A stretch of DNA of 64,000 bases. Origin: Pseudonocardia sp. CNS-004. Its GTDB lineage: Bacteria; Actinomycetota; Actinomycetes; Mycobacteriales; Pseudonocardiaceae. Under the pieces are notes generated by a model. It was not told the origin of the DNA. It made no database searches and saw nothing but the letters and a program-made list of their open reading frames with translations. Position 1 is the stretch's first letter. The number at the start of each line of letters is the position of its first letter. The stretch spans positions 1-64,000 of the forward strand of contig MKJV01000156.1 of NCBI GenBank assembly GCA_001942185.1, written 5' to 3'. Below, piece by piece: positions 9,678-18,567 of the stretch. Both the position numbers and the translations under genes were made by a program.

Positions 9678-10604
9678 CTACGGCCGCGCAGACACGGGTG
9701 GGCGGGGCAGCGCGGTCAACCGCTCGGACTCCGCCCACAGCCGTTCGGCCAGCCGGGCGTCCCCCGCCCGCCCCCGGACCGGGACGTGGGCCACCCGCAT
9801 CGGCCCGAACGTCGTGCGCGGCCCGAGGAAGCTGCCGCCCTCCAGGCCGGGAGAGGTGGCCGCGTAGAGGACCGGCAGTGCGCCGTCGGCGGCCGTACGG
9901 GCGAACGTCGTGACGAGGAGCTTCTCGACGATGCGGTGCAGCGGCGCGCCGCCGGTCCGGCCGGTGTTCATCGGGGTGCGGGCCACGCCGGGGTGGGCGA
10001 GCAGGCTGCGGACGGGGGAGCCCGCGGCGCGCAGCCTGCGGTCCAGCTCCAGCCCGAACACCATGTTCGCGAGCTTGGAGCGCGCGTAGGCGCGTCCCGC
10101 GGAGTACCGCGGCCCGCCGGTCAGGTGGTCGTCGCCGTCCAGGTCGAGGCGGGCGAACCGGTACAGGTCCGATGAGACCGTGACGACACGTGGCTCGCGG
10201 CCGAGGGCGAGCGCGTCGAGCAGCAGCGTGGTGAGGGCGAAGTGGCCGAGGTGGTTGGTCGCGAAGTGGCTCTCGTAGCCCTGTGCGCTGAGCCGGAGCG
10301 GCCCGCCGGCGATGCCCGCGACGTTGAGCAGCGCGTCCACCGGCTCGGCAGCGACCGCGGCGGCGAAATCGCGGACCGACCCCAGGTCCAGCAGGTCGAG
10401 AGGCTGGACCTGAACGGTCGCGGCGGGGTGCTCGGCCGGCAGCGCGTCGCGGTGCCGGACCGCCTTGGCGACGTCCCGGGCGGCCATGACGACGTCGGCG
10501 CCGCGGCGGGCGAGCTCGCGGGTGACGACCAGCCCGAGCCCGCTGCCGGCTCCGGTGACGACGATGCGCCTGCCCCGCTGGTCGGGGATATGCCAGTCCT
10601 GCAC
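9678..10604 (-). CDS. Short-chain dehydrogenase/reductase (protochlorophyllide-reductase-like SDR)
   Basis: 308-residue Rossmann-fold oxidoreductase with the cofactor motif TGAGSGLG, the NAG-equivalent NVAGIAG, catalytic serine in VTVSSD and catalytic YARSK. The long insert after the active site and the ELDRRLRAAGS segment resemble the retinol-dehydrogenase/protochlorophyllide-like SDR subgroup. The GTG at 10604 was chosen because an AAGGAG lies 6 bases upstream; an in-frame GTG at 10619 has no such site. It is divergent from a MarR-type gene, and the shared region holds two matching palindromes, so it is probably that regulator's target. Substrate unknown. Confidence 0.88.
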   Translation of the reverse strand: MQDWHIPDQRGRRIVVTGAGSGLGLVVTRELARRGADVVMAARDVAKAVRHRDALPAEHPAATVQVQPLDLLDLGSVRDFAAAVAAEPVDALLNVAGIAGGPLRLSAQGYESHFATNHLGHFALTTLLLDALALGREPRVVTVSSDLYRFARLDLDGDDHLTGGPRYSAGRAYARSKLANMVFGLELDRRLRAAGSPVRSLLAHPGVARTPMNTGRTGGAPLHRIVEKLLVTTFARTAADGALPVLYAATSPGLEGGSFLGPRTTFGPMRVAHVPVRGRAGDARLAERLWAESERLTALPRPPVSARP

Positions 10605-10619
10605 GGCGTGCTCCTTCAC

Positions 10620-10654
10620 TTGAGCTTCTCAAGCATTATCATTGAGCGGCTCAA
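10620..10654. promoter_or_regulatory. Twin palindromic operators between SDR and marR
   Basis: Two near-identical inverted repeats, TTGAGCTTCTCAA (10620-10632) and TTGAGCGGCTCAA (10642-10654), have centres 22 bases apart, about two helical turns. They lie in the divergent gap between the SDR and MarR genes. Symmetric half-sites at this spacing are typical of MarR dimer operators. The bases between them (CATTATCAT) are unusually A/T-rich for this genome and could include a -10 element. Confidence 0.75.
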
Positions 10655-10681
10655 GTGAATCTGTCAAGCTACGCTGGTGGT

Positions 10682-11104
10682 GTGGCAGCGGACGACACCC
10701 CGCGCGTCCTCGTGGACCAGGTGCTCGGACTGGCGTCGGTCCTCACCGGCAGCGTCCGCGAGCTCGTCCGCGACCTCGACCTCACCGACACCCTCGCCAA
10801 CGTCGTCTGGGTCCTCGACCCCGACGCGGACCCGGTCCCGCTCCGCCGGCTCGCCGGGCGGTTGCAGTGCGACCCGTCCAACGTCACGCTGCTGGCCGAC
10901 CGCCTCGAGGAGAAGGGCTTGGCCGAGCGCCGCCCGCACCCGGACGACGGCCGCGTCCGCACACTCGTGCTCACCCCCGAGGGCGTGCAGGTGCGCCGCC
11001 GGATGATCGAGTACGTCCGGAACCGCTCCCCGCTGGCCGCGCTCGACGCGGACCAGCAGGAGCAGCTGCGGGCCCTGCTGGCGCTGGCGTCGGGCCGGGA
11101 CTAG
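10682..11104 (+). CDS. MarR-family transcriptional regulator
   Basis: 140-residue winged-helix regulator. The recognition region LRRLAGRLQCDPSNVTLLADRLEEKGL and the wing ERRPHPDDGRVRTLVLT are typical of MarR proteins. The start is taken as the GTG at 10682; an in-frame GTG at 10655 would place the start directly against the second operator. MarR proteins usually repress themselves and a divergent gene until a small aromatic or reactive ligand binds. The twin palindromes in the shared gap fit that arrangement with the SDR gene. Confidence 0.9.
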   Translation: MAADDTPRVLVDQVLGLASVLTGSVRELVRDLDLTDTLANVVWVLDPDADPVPLRRLAGRLQCDPSNVTLLADRLEEKGLAERRPHPDDGRVRTLVLTPEGVQVRRRMIEYVRNRSPLAALDADQQEQLRALLALASGRD

Positions 11105-11111
11105 GGCCTAG

Positions 11112-13124
11112 TCAGGCGCCCCGCAGCCGGCGCAGGGCGCCGTGCACCTTCTCGCGGTCGTCGGTGGCCAGAACGGGGGCAGGCTCGCCCGCAGGAAGCC
11201 GCCGTAGCGGGCGGTGGCGAGGCGGGAGTCGAGGATCGCGACGACGCCGCGGTCGTCCATGCCGCGCAGCAGACGGCCCGCGCCCTGGGCGAGGAGCAGC
11301 GCGGCATGGGTGGCCGAGACCGAGAGGAACCCGTTGCCGCCGCGCGAGTCGGTGGCCCGCTGCCGGGCCGCGACCAGCGGATCGTCGGGACGCGGGAACG
11401 GGATCCGGTCGATGATCACGCACGACAGCGACGGGCCGGGCACATCGACGCCCTGCCACAGCGACAGCGTGCCGAAGAGCGATGTGGCCTCGTCGGCGGA
11501 GAACTTCTCGACCAGCTGCATCGTGGAGTCCTCGCCCTGGCACAGCAGCGGGGTGTCCAACCGGCCGCGCATCGCCTCGGTGGCCTGCTTGGCGGCCCGC
11601 ATCGAGGAGAACAGGCCCAGCGTGCGCCCGCCCGCGGCCTCGATGAGCCCGGCGATCTCGTCGAGGTACGACGGCGGCAGGCCGTCGCGTCCCGGCGGGG
11701 GCAGCCGCTTGGCCACGTAGAGGATGCCGCTCTTGGCGTGGGCGAACGGTGAGCCGACGTCCAGGCCGGACCACTTCGGCGCGTCCGGGTCGGGCACCGG
11801 GTCGTCGGTCTTCTCCGCCACCTTCTCGGGCGGCAGGCCCCACTGCCGGGCCAGCGCGTCGAAGTTGCCGCCCAGCGCGAGCGTGGCCGAGGTGAGCACC
11901 ACGGTGGACCGGCCGAACAACCGCTCCCGCAGCAGCCCGCCCACCCACAGCGGGGCGGCGTGCAGCGCCTTGTGCCGCGCGCCGTCCGGACCCTGCTCCG
12001 CGACCACACGACGTCGTGGCGCTTGGCCGGGTCGGCCTCGTCGAACGCGCCGAGCAGCCGCACCGCGGTGTCGGCGACGTCGTCCAGCGACGCCTGGGCG
12101 ATCTTGCGGCCGGCGGCGGCCTCCGGGTCCTCCCTGCGGTCGGAGCCCAGTGCCTGCTTGCACGCTCCCGCGGCGTCGCGCACCGCGGAGAGCGCACCGG
12201 CCGCGGCACGCGGCAGCGACTCCCAACGCCCCGGCGGCAGGTCCTCCAGCACGAGCCCGAGGCCCTCACCGGCCTCGGCGAGCCGATCGGCGACGGCCTG
12301 GTCGACGAGCTTGCCGAGCCGCCGGGCGGTGGCGGCGATCATGCCGGCGGTGAGCTCCGCCGTGGCGACGCCGGTGACGCGGTCGACCAGCTCGTGGGCC
12401 TCGTCGACGACCACGACGTCGTGCTCGGGGAGCACCGGGCGCCCTTCCAGGGCGTCGATCGCGAGCAGGGCGTGGTTGGTGACGACGATGTCGGCCTGGC
12501 CCGCGACGGCGCGGGCCTTCTCCGCGAAGCAGTCGTCGCCCACCGGGCACTTGGCCACCCCGAGGCACTCCCGCGCGGTGACCGACACCTGCCGCCACAC
12601 CGAGTCCTGCACGCCGGGCACGAGCTCGTCGCGGTCGCCGGTGGCGGTGTCGTCGGCCCACTCGTGGATCCGCTTGACCGCCCGGCCCATCGCCGAGATC
12701 GCGAACGGGTCGAACAGCTCCTCGCCCGGGTCGGTGTCGTCGCCGCCGTGCAGCTTGTTGAGGCACAGGTAGTTGCGCCTGCCTTGAGGATCGCGAACGT
12801 GGGTGAGCGCCCGAGCAGCGGCTTGAGGGCCTTCGCCAGGCGCGGGAGGTCGCGGTCGACCAGCTGGCGCTGCAGGGCGATCGTGGCCGTGGACACGACG
12901 ACCGTGGTGCCCTTCGAGGCGGCGTGGTGGATGGCAGGCACCAGGTAGGCGAGCGACTTGCCGGTGCCGGTACCGGCCTGCACCGCCACGTGCTCGCCGC
13001 TGACCAGTGCCTTGCGCACGGCGTGGGCCATCGCGTCCTGGCCCTCCCGGCGCGTGCCCCCGACGGCCGTGACGGCCGCTTCGAGCAGTTCCGCAACTCC
13101 CGGGAGATCTGTCGCGGTAGGCAC
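11112..13124 (-). CDS. dinG: ATP-dependent DNA helicase, DinG/XPD family (frames broken near 11167, 12005 and 12780)
   Basis: About 671 residues after repair. Superfamily 2 helicase with Walker A GTGTGKS (near residue 50), the DEAH box VVDEAHELVD, four cysteines between them (LCLNKL, then RECLGVAKCPVGDDC) that fit an XPD/DinG iron-sulphur cluster, and C-terminal motif GQGAGRLLR. Three single-base losses in C/G runs split it into four frame segments, each conserved and collinear. DinG unwinds R-loops, D-loops and forked DNA 5'-to-3'. The orthologue Rv1329c occupies the same place beside pncB in M. tuberculosis. Start is the GTG at 13124. Confidence 0.9.
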
Positions 13125-13243
13125 CCGGCGAGGTTACCGGCTGCCCCCGACGCCCCGGGCCGGAACTCCCGAAGCCAGGCGTAGCGCGGTTCACACGTGA
13201 TGAACAACTACGCGTAACCCGCGGTCCCCCGACCGTTGCCATC

Positions 13244-14124
13244 ATGGGCTGGGTGACGTCCACGCAAGCTCTGCTCCCCCTCTCGTCCTACCCCGTGCTG
13301 CTCGAGCACGAGGCCCGCTACGGCGACCTGGACCCCAGCCGCAGGATCGGCCGGGACGCGCTCGTGCGGTGGTTCGAGGACGCCCGTGTCGCCGTGGAGC
13401 GCACCCGTTTCGGCGCCGAGCTGACCGGTCGCATGCGGCTGCTGCTCGCCTCCGTCCGCGTCGACGTGCTCGCTCCCCTGCGCGTGACCGGCAGCTACCG
13501 CATCGGCATCGGCGTGACGCACATCGGCACCTCGTCCTTCGCGTACTCCTACGGCGTCTTCGCCGACGACGAGTGCGTCGCGGCGGGGGAGTCGGTCAGC
13601 GTGCACGCGTCGGACGGCCGCCCGTCCCCGCTGCCTGCGTCCGTCCGCGCCGCGCTCGAGGAGCTGCGGGTCGACGGGCCGGGCGTCGAGCGCCCCGAGC
13701 TCGACCCGGCGCGGCGGGTGCGCGAGGCCTACCCGTTCCGGCTCGACGTGCGCACCCGCTTCGGTGACATCGACACGAACCGCCACGTCAACAACGCCAA
13801 GCTCGCCGGCTGGTACCTCGACGGCCTCGCCGAGCTGCACCTGGACGTGCTCGGCTACCCCACCGGCGGCCCGCTCGACGGCCTGTCCCCGAGCACGCTC
13901 GAGGTGCAGTACCTCGACGAGGTGCACTACCCGGGCATCTACCAGCTGCGGGTCGGTGTGGTCGAGCTCGACGACACCACGGCCCGCTACGCCTGCGGCC
14001 TGTTCGACGGCCCCCGCTGCATCGGCCTCGCCGACGCCGTGGGCACCCACCGGGTCCTGGACGAGAACGGCGTGGTCGGCGACCTCGGCGCCTTCTGGAG
14101 CCCTTCCGCATGCGCAAGGTCTGA
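13244..14124 (+). CDS. Acyl-CoA thioesterase with two hotdog domains (frame broken near 14098)
   Basis: About 293 residues with two tandem 4-hydroxybenzoyl-CoA-thioesterase-like hotdog folds. The first carries ARYGDLDPSRRIGRDALVRWFEDAR, the second TRFGDIDTNRHVNNAKLAGWYLD, the classic catalytic-loop pattern with Asp and His-Val-Asn-Asn. As read the frame runs past the end to 14137. Restoring one G after the TGG near 14098 gives an ending EPFRMRKV and a stop at 14122-14124, immediately before a palindrome. It would hydrolyse an acyl-CoA thioester; the substrate is not determinable. It is divergent from dinG. Confidence 0.82.
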
Positions 14125-14133
14125 CCGCCTGCC

Positions 14134-14173
14134 GTGAGTGGATACGGGTGCTCCAGCACTCGTATCCACTCAC
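14134..14173. repeat. 40-bp near-perfect palindrome between convergent genes
   Basis: The arms GTGAGTGGATACG (14134-14146) and CGTATCCACTCAC (14161-14173) pair perfectly, and the inner GTGCT/AGCAC extends the stem to about 19 pairs around a 2-base loop. It lies between the convergent thioesterase and vapC genes, so it can serve as a bidirectional terminator, although no T-run follows. Unlike most sequence here the stem is A/T-containing and highly regular, as in dispersed palindromic repeats. Confidence 0.8.
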
Positions 14174-14183
14174 GAGCTCCGAG

Positions 14184-14566
14184 CTACAGCGCGACGACGG
14201 TGAGCCTGGGAATGCGTCGTAGTCGCGATCCTGTGTGACCAGCGGCAGGTCGTGTGCGATTGCGGTGGCTGCGATCCACGAGTCGTTCGTCGTGAGCTTC
14301 CGGCCTGAACCACGCATCGCCACGCGCAGCTCCGCCCATGCGTCGGCCACCCGGTCGTCGACGGGGAACGGATCGAGCGCCATGGCGCTCTGCAGAGTAC
14401 GGAGCCGGGCGGCTCGCTGATCGAGATCCGTGGCCGCGAGTACACCGAGGCGCAGCTCGCCGACCGTCACCATCGACAGGCCCAGCGAACGCTGCGATGC
14501 GCGGATGCGGCCCTGCTCGACGCCGATGAACAGGGACGTGTCGGCTAGCCCTCGTAGCGTTCCCAT
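14184..14566 (-). CDS. vapC: PIN-domain ribonuclease toxin, VapC type (frame broken near 14206)
   Basis: About 127 residues after repair. PIN-domain acidic residues are visible: Asp in LADTSLFIG near the N-terminus, Glu in VGELRLGV, Asp in TTNDSWIAA and Asp in TQDRDYDAFPG. As read the frame continues far past the expected end. Restoring one G (CCAGGCTC to CCAGGGCTC on the coding strand) gives the normal PIN ending GLTVVAL and a stop at 14184-14186. VapC toxins cleave tRNA or rRNA in a Mg-dependent way and are held inactive by the upstream antitoxin, whose gene overlaps this one by 23 bases. Confidence 0.88.
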
Positions 14567-14808
14567 GGATCCTTCATGTCGTCGGTGGTCTCGTCACCGA
14601 GCATCTCGCGCAGGTCGTCGAGCAGCCCGGGGTCGGCCTGGTTCGCCAGCACGACCTCGGCAGGCAGGAAGCGTGGGCGGCGGGGGAGCGGGACCAGGCG
14701 GGCGACGGCGCGACCGTTGACGGTCACGTCGATCTCCTCGCCGTCCTCGACACGCCGCAACACGTCGCTGGTGTTGTTGCGCAGCTCGCGGAGTGCGATC
14801 TCGGTCAC
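14545..14808 (-). CDS. vapB: Antitoxin of the VapBC module, Phd/YefM-like N-terminus
   Basis: 87-residue acidic antitoxin beginning TEIALRELRNNTSDVLRRVEDGEEIDVTVNGRAVARLVP, in fragments matching the Phd/YefM-type DNA-binding fold. The C-terminal tail (FLPAEVVLANQADPGLLDDL) is the probable toxin-binding region. Start is a GTG at 14808. The stop lies inside the 5' end of vapC, implying translational coupling. It would neutralise VapC and repress the pair's own promoter. The module sits within an otherwise conserved housekeeping block, between the thioesterase and pncA genes. Confidence 0.88.
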   Translation of the reverse strand: MTEIALRELRNNTSDVLRRVEDGEEIDVTVNGRAVARLVPLPRRPRFLPAEVVLANQADPGLLDDLREMLGDETTDDMKDPWERYEG

Positions 14809-14829
14809 TCCACGAGTGTAGCCGATGTG

Positions 14830-15381
14830 CTACGACGCCAGTAGTACACCCGCCGCCCGCATTGCCTCCAGTGCCCGCGCCGTCGTCGCGGGCGCCACCC
14901 CGGCGCACATCTGCAGGAGCACGGTGGTGGTGAAACCTTCGGCCGCGGCGTCGAGCGCGGTGGCGCGCACGCAGTGGTCGGTGGCGATCCCGACGACGTC
15001 CACCGCGTCGACGCCGTGGGCGCGCAGCCAGTCGGCGAGGCCGGCGCCGCCCGGCTCGATGCCCTCGAAGCCCGAGTAGGCGGCGGTGTACTCGCCCTTG
15101 CTGAACACCGCCTCGATCGGCGCCACGTCCAGTTCGGGGTGGAACGACGCACCGGGAGTGCCGGTGCGGCAGTGCGGGGGCCAGCTGTCGACGAAGTCGG
15201 GGGTGTCGGAGAAGTGGGCGCCAGGGTCGACGTGGTGGTCGCGGGTGGCGACGACGTGGTCGTAGCCCCCGCTGCGCAGGTGGCCGGAGATCGCGGTGGC
15301 CACCGCGGCCCCACCCCCGACGGCGAGCGAGCCGCCCTCGCAGAAGTCGTTCTGCACGTCGACGACGATCAGGGCACGCAT
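14830..15381 (-). CDS. pncA: Nicotinamidase
   Basis: 183-residue isochorismatase-fold amidase that converts nicotinamide to nicotinate. The catalytic triad is visible: Asp8 in IVVDVQNDF, Lys in VFSKGEY and the nucleophilic Cys in VGIATDHCVRAT. The metal-site residues DHHVDPGAHF are also present. It starts one base after the pncB stop (TGA-G-ATG), so the two salvage enzymes are co-transcribed. They act in sequence: PncA makes nicotinate and PncB adds phosphoribose. Confidence 0.95.
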   Translation of the reverse strand: MRALIVVDVQNDFCEGGSLAVGGGAAVATAISGHLRSGGYDHVVATRDHHVDPGAHFSDTPDFVDSWPPHCRTGTPGASFHPELDVAPIEAVFSKGEYTAAYSGFEGIEPGGAGLADWLRAHGVDAVDVVGIATDHCVRATALDAAAEGFTTTVLLQMCAGVAPATTARALEAMRAAGVLLAS

Positions 15382-15382
15382 C

Positions 15383-16683
15383 TCAGACCCCTTCGAAGAC
15401 CGTGGGCAGGGCGGGTTCGCCGCGGGAGAGCTTGAGCCCCTCCCACGGCACGGACACGAGTGCTGCGCGCAGCCGTTCGCGGGACTCCTCGAGCGTCGGC
15501 AGCCCCGGCACCGTCACCCCGTCCCGGACGAGCGGCACCGGGACGACGCGGTCGTGCGGCCCCAGCTCGATCGGCGCGGCGGCCGAGTGCACGACCTCCT
15601 CGGTCGCCGTACCCGTCGGCTTGTAGCGGCGCACGGCCGACTTGCGCCCGCCGCGCGACTCCTTGGACTCGCTGCGCTTGGCGACCGGCCGCCCCTCGAC
15701 CTCCACCAGCTTGTAGACCATCCCCGCGGTCGGCGCCCCGGAGCCGGTGACCACCGACGTGCCGACGCCGTACGAGTCGACCGGCTCCGCGCGCAGCGCG
15801 GCGATCGCGTACTCGTCGAGGTCACCGGACAGCACGATCTTCGTGCTGGTGGCGCCCAGCGCGTCGAGCTGGTCGCGGGCCTGGCGGGCGAGCTCGCCGA
15901 GGTCGCCGGAGTCGATCCGGATCGCGCCGAGCCCGGTGCCCGCGGCCTCGACGGCGAGCTCGACGCCGCGGCGGATGTCGTAGGTGTCGACGAGAGGGTG
16001 GTGTCGGACCCGAGCGCCTTGACCTGGCTCGTGAACGCGGAGAGCTCGTCGTCGTGCAGCAACACCCACGCGTGGGCGGCCGTGCCCGCGGTGGGGATGT
16101 CGTGGCGGCGCTGCGCCTCCAGGTTGGACGTGGTGGCGAACCCGGCGAGGTAGGTGGCCCGGGCCGAGGCCACGGCAGCGGCCTCGTGGGTGCGTCGCGA
16201 CCCCATCTCGATGATCGGCCGGCCCGCGGCGGCGGTGACCATCCTGGCCGCCGCGGCCGCCACCGCGCTGTCGTGGTTGAGAATCGACAGCACCAGCGTC
16301 TCCAGCAGCACCGCGTCGGCGAACGTGCCGGTGACGGTGAGGATCGGCGACCCGGGGAAGTACAGCTCCCCTTCCGGATAGCCGTCGATGTCCCCGGAGA
16401 AGCGGTACTCGGCGAGCCACGCCAGCGTCGCCTCGTCGACGACGTCGGTGAGCATCGCGAGCTCCTGCTCCCCGAACCGGAACCGCTCGATCGACTCCAG
16501 CAGGCGCCCGGTGCCCGCCACCACGCCGTACCGGCGGCCCTCGGGCAGCCTGCGGGCGAAGACCTCGAACGTGCACCGGCGATGGGCGGTGCCGTCCGCG
16601 AGCGCGGCCGCTGCCATCGTCAGCTCGTACCGATCGGTGAACAGGGCGGTGGACACCCCGGCCGTCGACGGACTGCCAGTCAT
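15383..16683 (-). CDS. pncB: Nicotinate phosphoribosyltransferase (frame broken near 15992)
   Basis: About 433 residues after repair; makes nicotinate mononucleotide from nicotinate and PRPP for NAD salvage. Family features are TDRYELTMAAA at the N-terminus, EMGSRRTH, the IRIDSGDLGELA phosphate-binding segment and KLVEVEGRPVAKRS. One base is missing in the ACCCTC/TCGTCGAC stretch near 15992; restoring it gives DTTLLVDTYDIRRG. The start ATG at 16683 is divergent from clpS. The M. tuberculosis counterpart pncB1 (Rv1330c) has the same neighbours, dinG and clpS. Confidence 0.93.
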
Positions 16684-16740
16684 GGATCGAGAGCCTATGT
16701 GCCGTGCAGCCCGTATGGGCGAGGTGTCACCATTGAAGCC

Positions 16741-17037
16741 ATGGCCGCGCCACTACCCGCATCCACGCGCCAGGTGGAGCAGGACTTCGCCGAGGAGTCG
16801 ACCGCCGACGTCCCCTGGCAGGCGATCGTCTGGAACGACCCCGTCAACCTGATGTCGTACGTCACCTACGTGCTGCAGAAGCTGTTCGGGTACCCGGAGC
16901 CGAAGGCCACCGCGCTGATGCTCGACGTGCACCACAAGGGCAAGGCCGCGGTGTCGTCCGGGGACAAGGACAAGATCGAGGCCGACGTCGCCAAGCTCCA
17001 CGCAGCCGGTCTCTGGGCCACGATGCAGAAGTCATGA
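16741..17037 (+). CDS. clpS: ATP-dependent Clp protease adaptor ClpS
   Basis: 98-residue adaptor that hands N-degron substrates to ClpC/ClpP. The conserved core is VWNDPVNLMSYVTYVLQKLFGY followed, after a short helix, by HHKGKA; the NDPVN loop and the Met/His residues form the N-degron pocket. Start is the ATG at 16741. The stop overlaps the ATG of the DUF2017 gene (ATGA), the standard actinobacterial pairing. Confidence 0.95.
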   Translation: MAAPLPASTRQVEQDFAEESTADVPWQAIVWNDPVNLMSYVTYVLQKLFGYPEPKATALMLDVHHKGKAAVSSGDKDKIEADVAKLHAAGLWATMQKS

Positions 17038-17588
17038 ACGGCTGGAAGAAGGCGGGCCGCGGCGCCAAGGCACGGCTTGCCGGCATCTTCGACGACCAGG
17101 AGGCCGCGGTCCTGCGCGGGCTCGTGGCGGAGATCCGGCAGATGCTCGCCGGGCGGGCCGCCGACAACCCCGCCGACGAGCTGGCCGTGCTCACGGGCAT
17201 GCGCACCGGCCCGTCCACGCGCCCCGACGACCGGGTGCTCGCCCGCCTGCTCCCCGACTTCACCTCCGAGGACGCCGACCTGGCCGCAGGCCTGCGTTCG
17301 CTGCACGAGCCCGAGCTGATCGAGGCCAAGGACACCGCGGCCGCGTTCGTGCTCGACACCCTCCCCGAGGACGGCGGCCGCGTCGAACTCACCCCCGAGC
17401 AGGCCGACACCTGGCTCGCCGCCCTCAACGATGTGCGGCTCGCGCTCGGCACCGCACTCGACGTCAGCGAGGACATGCCCGAGGAGCTCCCCGTCGACGA
17501 CCCGCGGGCCGCGCACGTGGGCGTCTACCACTGGCTCACGTTCGTGCAGGACTCGCTGGTGCAAGCCCGGATGCAGGTGCGTTCCTAA
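17034..17588 (+). CDS. DUF2017 family protein
   Basis: 184-residue protein of the actinobacterial DUF2017 family, orthologous in position to Rv1332. It is acidic and alpha-helical with no recognisable catalytic motif; the C-terminal segment AAHVGVYHWLTFVQDSLV is the conserved part. It overlaps clpS by 4 bases, so a role linked to Clp proteolysis is plausible but unproven. Its TAA stop overlaps the stop of the convergent SelW-like gene. Confidence 0.88.
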   Translation: MNGWKKAGRGAKARLAGIFDDQEAAVLRGLVAEIRQMLAGRAADNPADELAVLTGMRTGPSTRPDDRVLARLLPDFTSEDADLAAGLRSLHEPELIEAKDTAAAFVLDTLPEDGGRVELTPEQADTWLAALNDVRLALGTALDVSEDMPEELPVDDPRAAHVGVYHWLTFVQDSLVQARMQVRS

Positions 17589-17863
17589 CGCCGATCCGAG
17601 TGGCCGAGGCTCCGGTCCGGCGCCACCCGGTCGCGCACGAGCTGCTTGAGCCGGGACAGCTCCGGGAAGCCGCCGTCGGTGGCGCGGTCCCACAGCAGGT
17701 CCTCGTCGAGCCGCACCTGGAAGACCCCGCCGGTGCCGGGCACGAGCGCGACCTCGCCGAGATCGGCGGGGAACGTCGTGAGCAGCTCCTGCGCCGTCCA
17801 GCCGGCGCGGAGCAGCCAGCGGCACTGCGTGCAATAGGTGATCTCGAGGCGCGGTGCGGGCAC
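17585..17863 (-). CDS. SelT/SelW/SelH (Rdx) family thioredoxin-like protein
   Basis: 92-residue protein with the Rdx-fold signature near its N-terminus, ITYCTQCRWLLRAGW, whose CxxC redox pair corresponds to the Cys-Sec pair of selenoprotein W. The downstream segments FPADLGEVALVPGTGGVFQV and LWDRATDGGFPELSRLKQLVRD are also typical. Here both positions are cysteine and no selenocysteine is implied. The GTG at 17863 gives the usual family length; the open frame extends upstream without similarity. Convergent with DUF2017, sharing stop-codon bases. Confidence 0.85.
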   Translation of the reverse strand: MPAPRLEITYCTQCRWLLRAGWTAQELLTTFPADLGEVALVPGTGGVFQVRLDEDLLWDRATDGGFPELSRLKQLVRDRVAPDRSLGHSDRR

Positions 17864-17939
17864 GCGGCGAGTCTCCCAGAGATGTGAGCCGCGCCCGCAG
17901 ATGTGCGATCGCGGGGATGCGGAACGTAGGCTGGACGCC

Positions 17940-18518
17940 GTGCTGGTGATCCGGGCCGACCTCGTCGACGAAGTCATGGCACACGCACGCGCGGAACACC
18001 CCCACGAGGCGTGCGGCTACATCGCGGGACCAGAGGGTGCCGAGCGGCCGGAGCGGCTCATCCGGATGCGCAACGCCGCGAAGCCCACCGGTGACGAGTC
18101 GGCCGACGCCAGGGAGCGCGCGCAGCGGTCCGTGATCCTCGGCGAGGCCCAGGCCGAATACGAGGGCGAGGCGCGCTCGTCCACGACGTACTACACGTTC
18201 GAGACGAAGCAGCTGCTGCGTGTCAACGCCGAGATGGACGACCGCGACGAGTGGCCGGTCGTGAACTACCACTCCCACACGCGCAGCCCCGCGTACCCGT
18301 CCCAGGTCGACATCGACCTGGCGTCCGGGCCGCTCAGCGACCCGAGGATCCACTACGTGATCGTCTCCACCCGCGAGGACGCCACGCCCACGGTCGCGGG
18401 GCTCGAATTCCGGTCGTTCCGCATCGTGGACGGTGTGGTCACAGAGGAAGATGTCGAGGTCGTCGAGAGTTACATGTTCTCGCACACGGGTGCCGACGAC
18501 GTCCCGGACCGTGCCTGA
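17940..18518 (+). CDS. mec: JAMM metalloprotease Mec (CysO-cysteine peptidase)
   Basis: 192-residue zinc protease of the M67 family. The JAMM motif is complete: HSHTRSPAYPSQVD gives H-x-H-x7-S-x2-D, and the upstream glutamate is in HEACGY. In the CysO pathway it releases cysteine from the C-terminus of the CysO-Cys adduct. Start is a GTG at 17940; an upstream extension of the frame lacks similarity. The gene order mec-cysO-cysM is the same as Rv1334-Rv1336. Its family can also trim C-terminal extensions from ubiquitin-like carriers, relevant to the extended CysO encoded next. Confidence 0.93.
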   Translation: MLVIRADLVDEVMAHARAEHPHEACGYIAGPEGAERPERLIRMRNAAKPTGDESADARERAQRSVILGEAQAEYEGEARSSTTYYTFETKQLLRVNAEMDDRDEWPVVNYHSHTRSPAYPSQVDIDLASGPLSDPRIHYVIVSTREDATPTVAGLEFRSFRIVDGVVTEEDVEVVESYMFSHTGADDVPDRA

Positions 18519-18567
18519 GGGCCTCGTCCGCGTCCCACCCCACGACCGAACCACCTGGAGCATCCGC

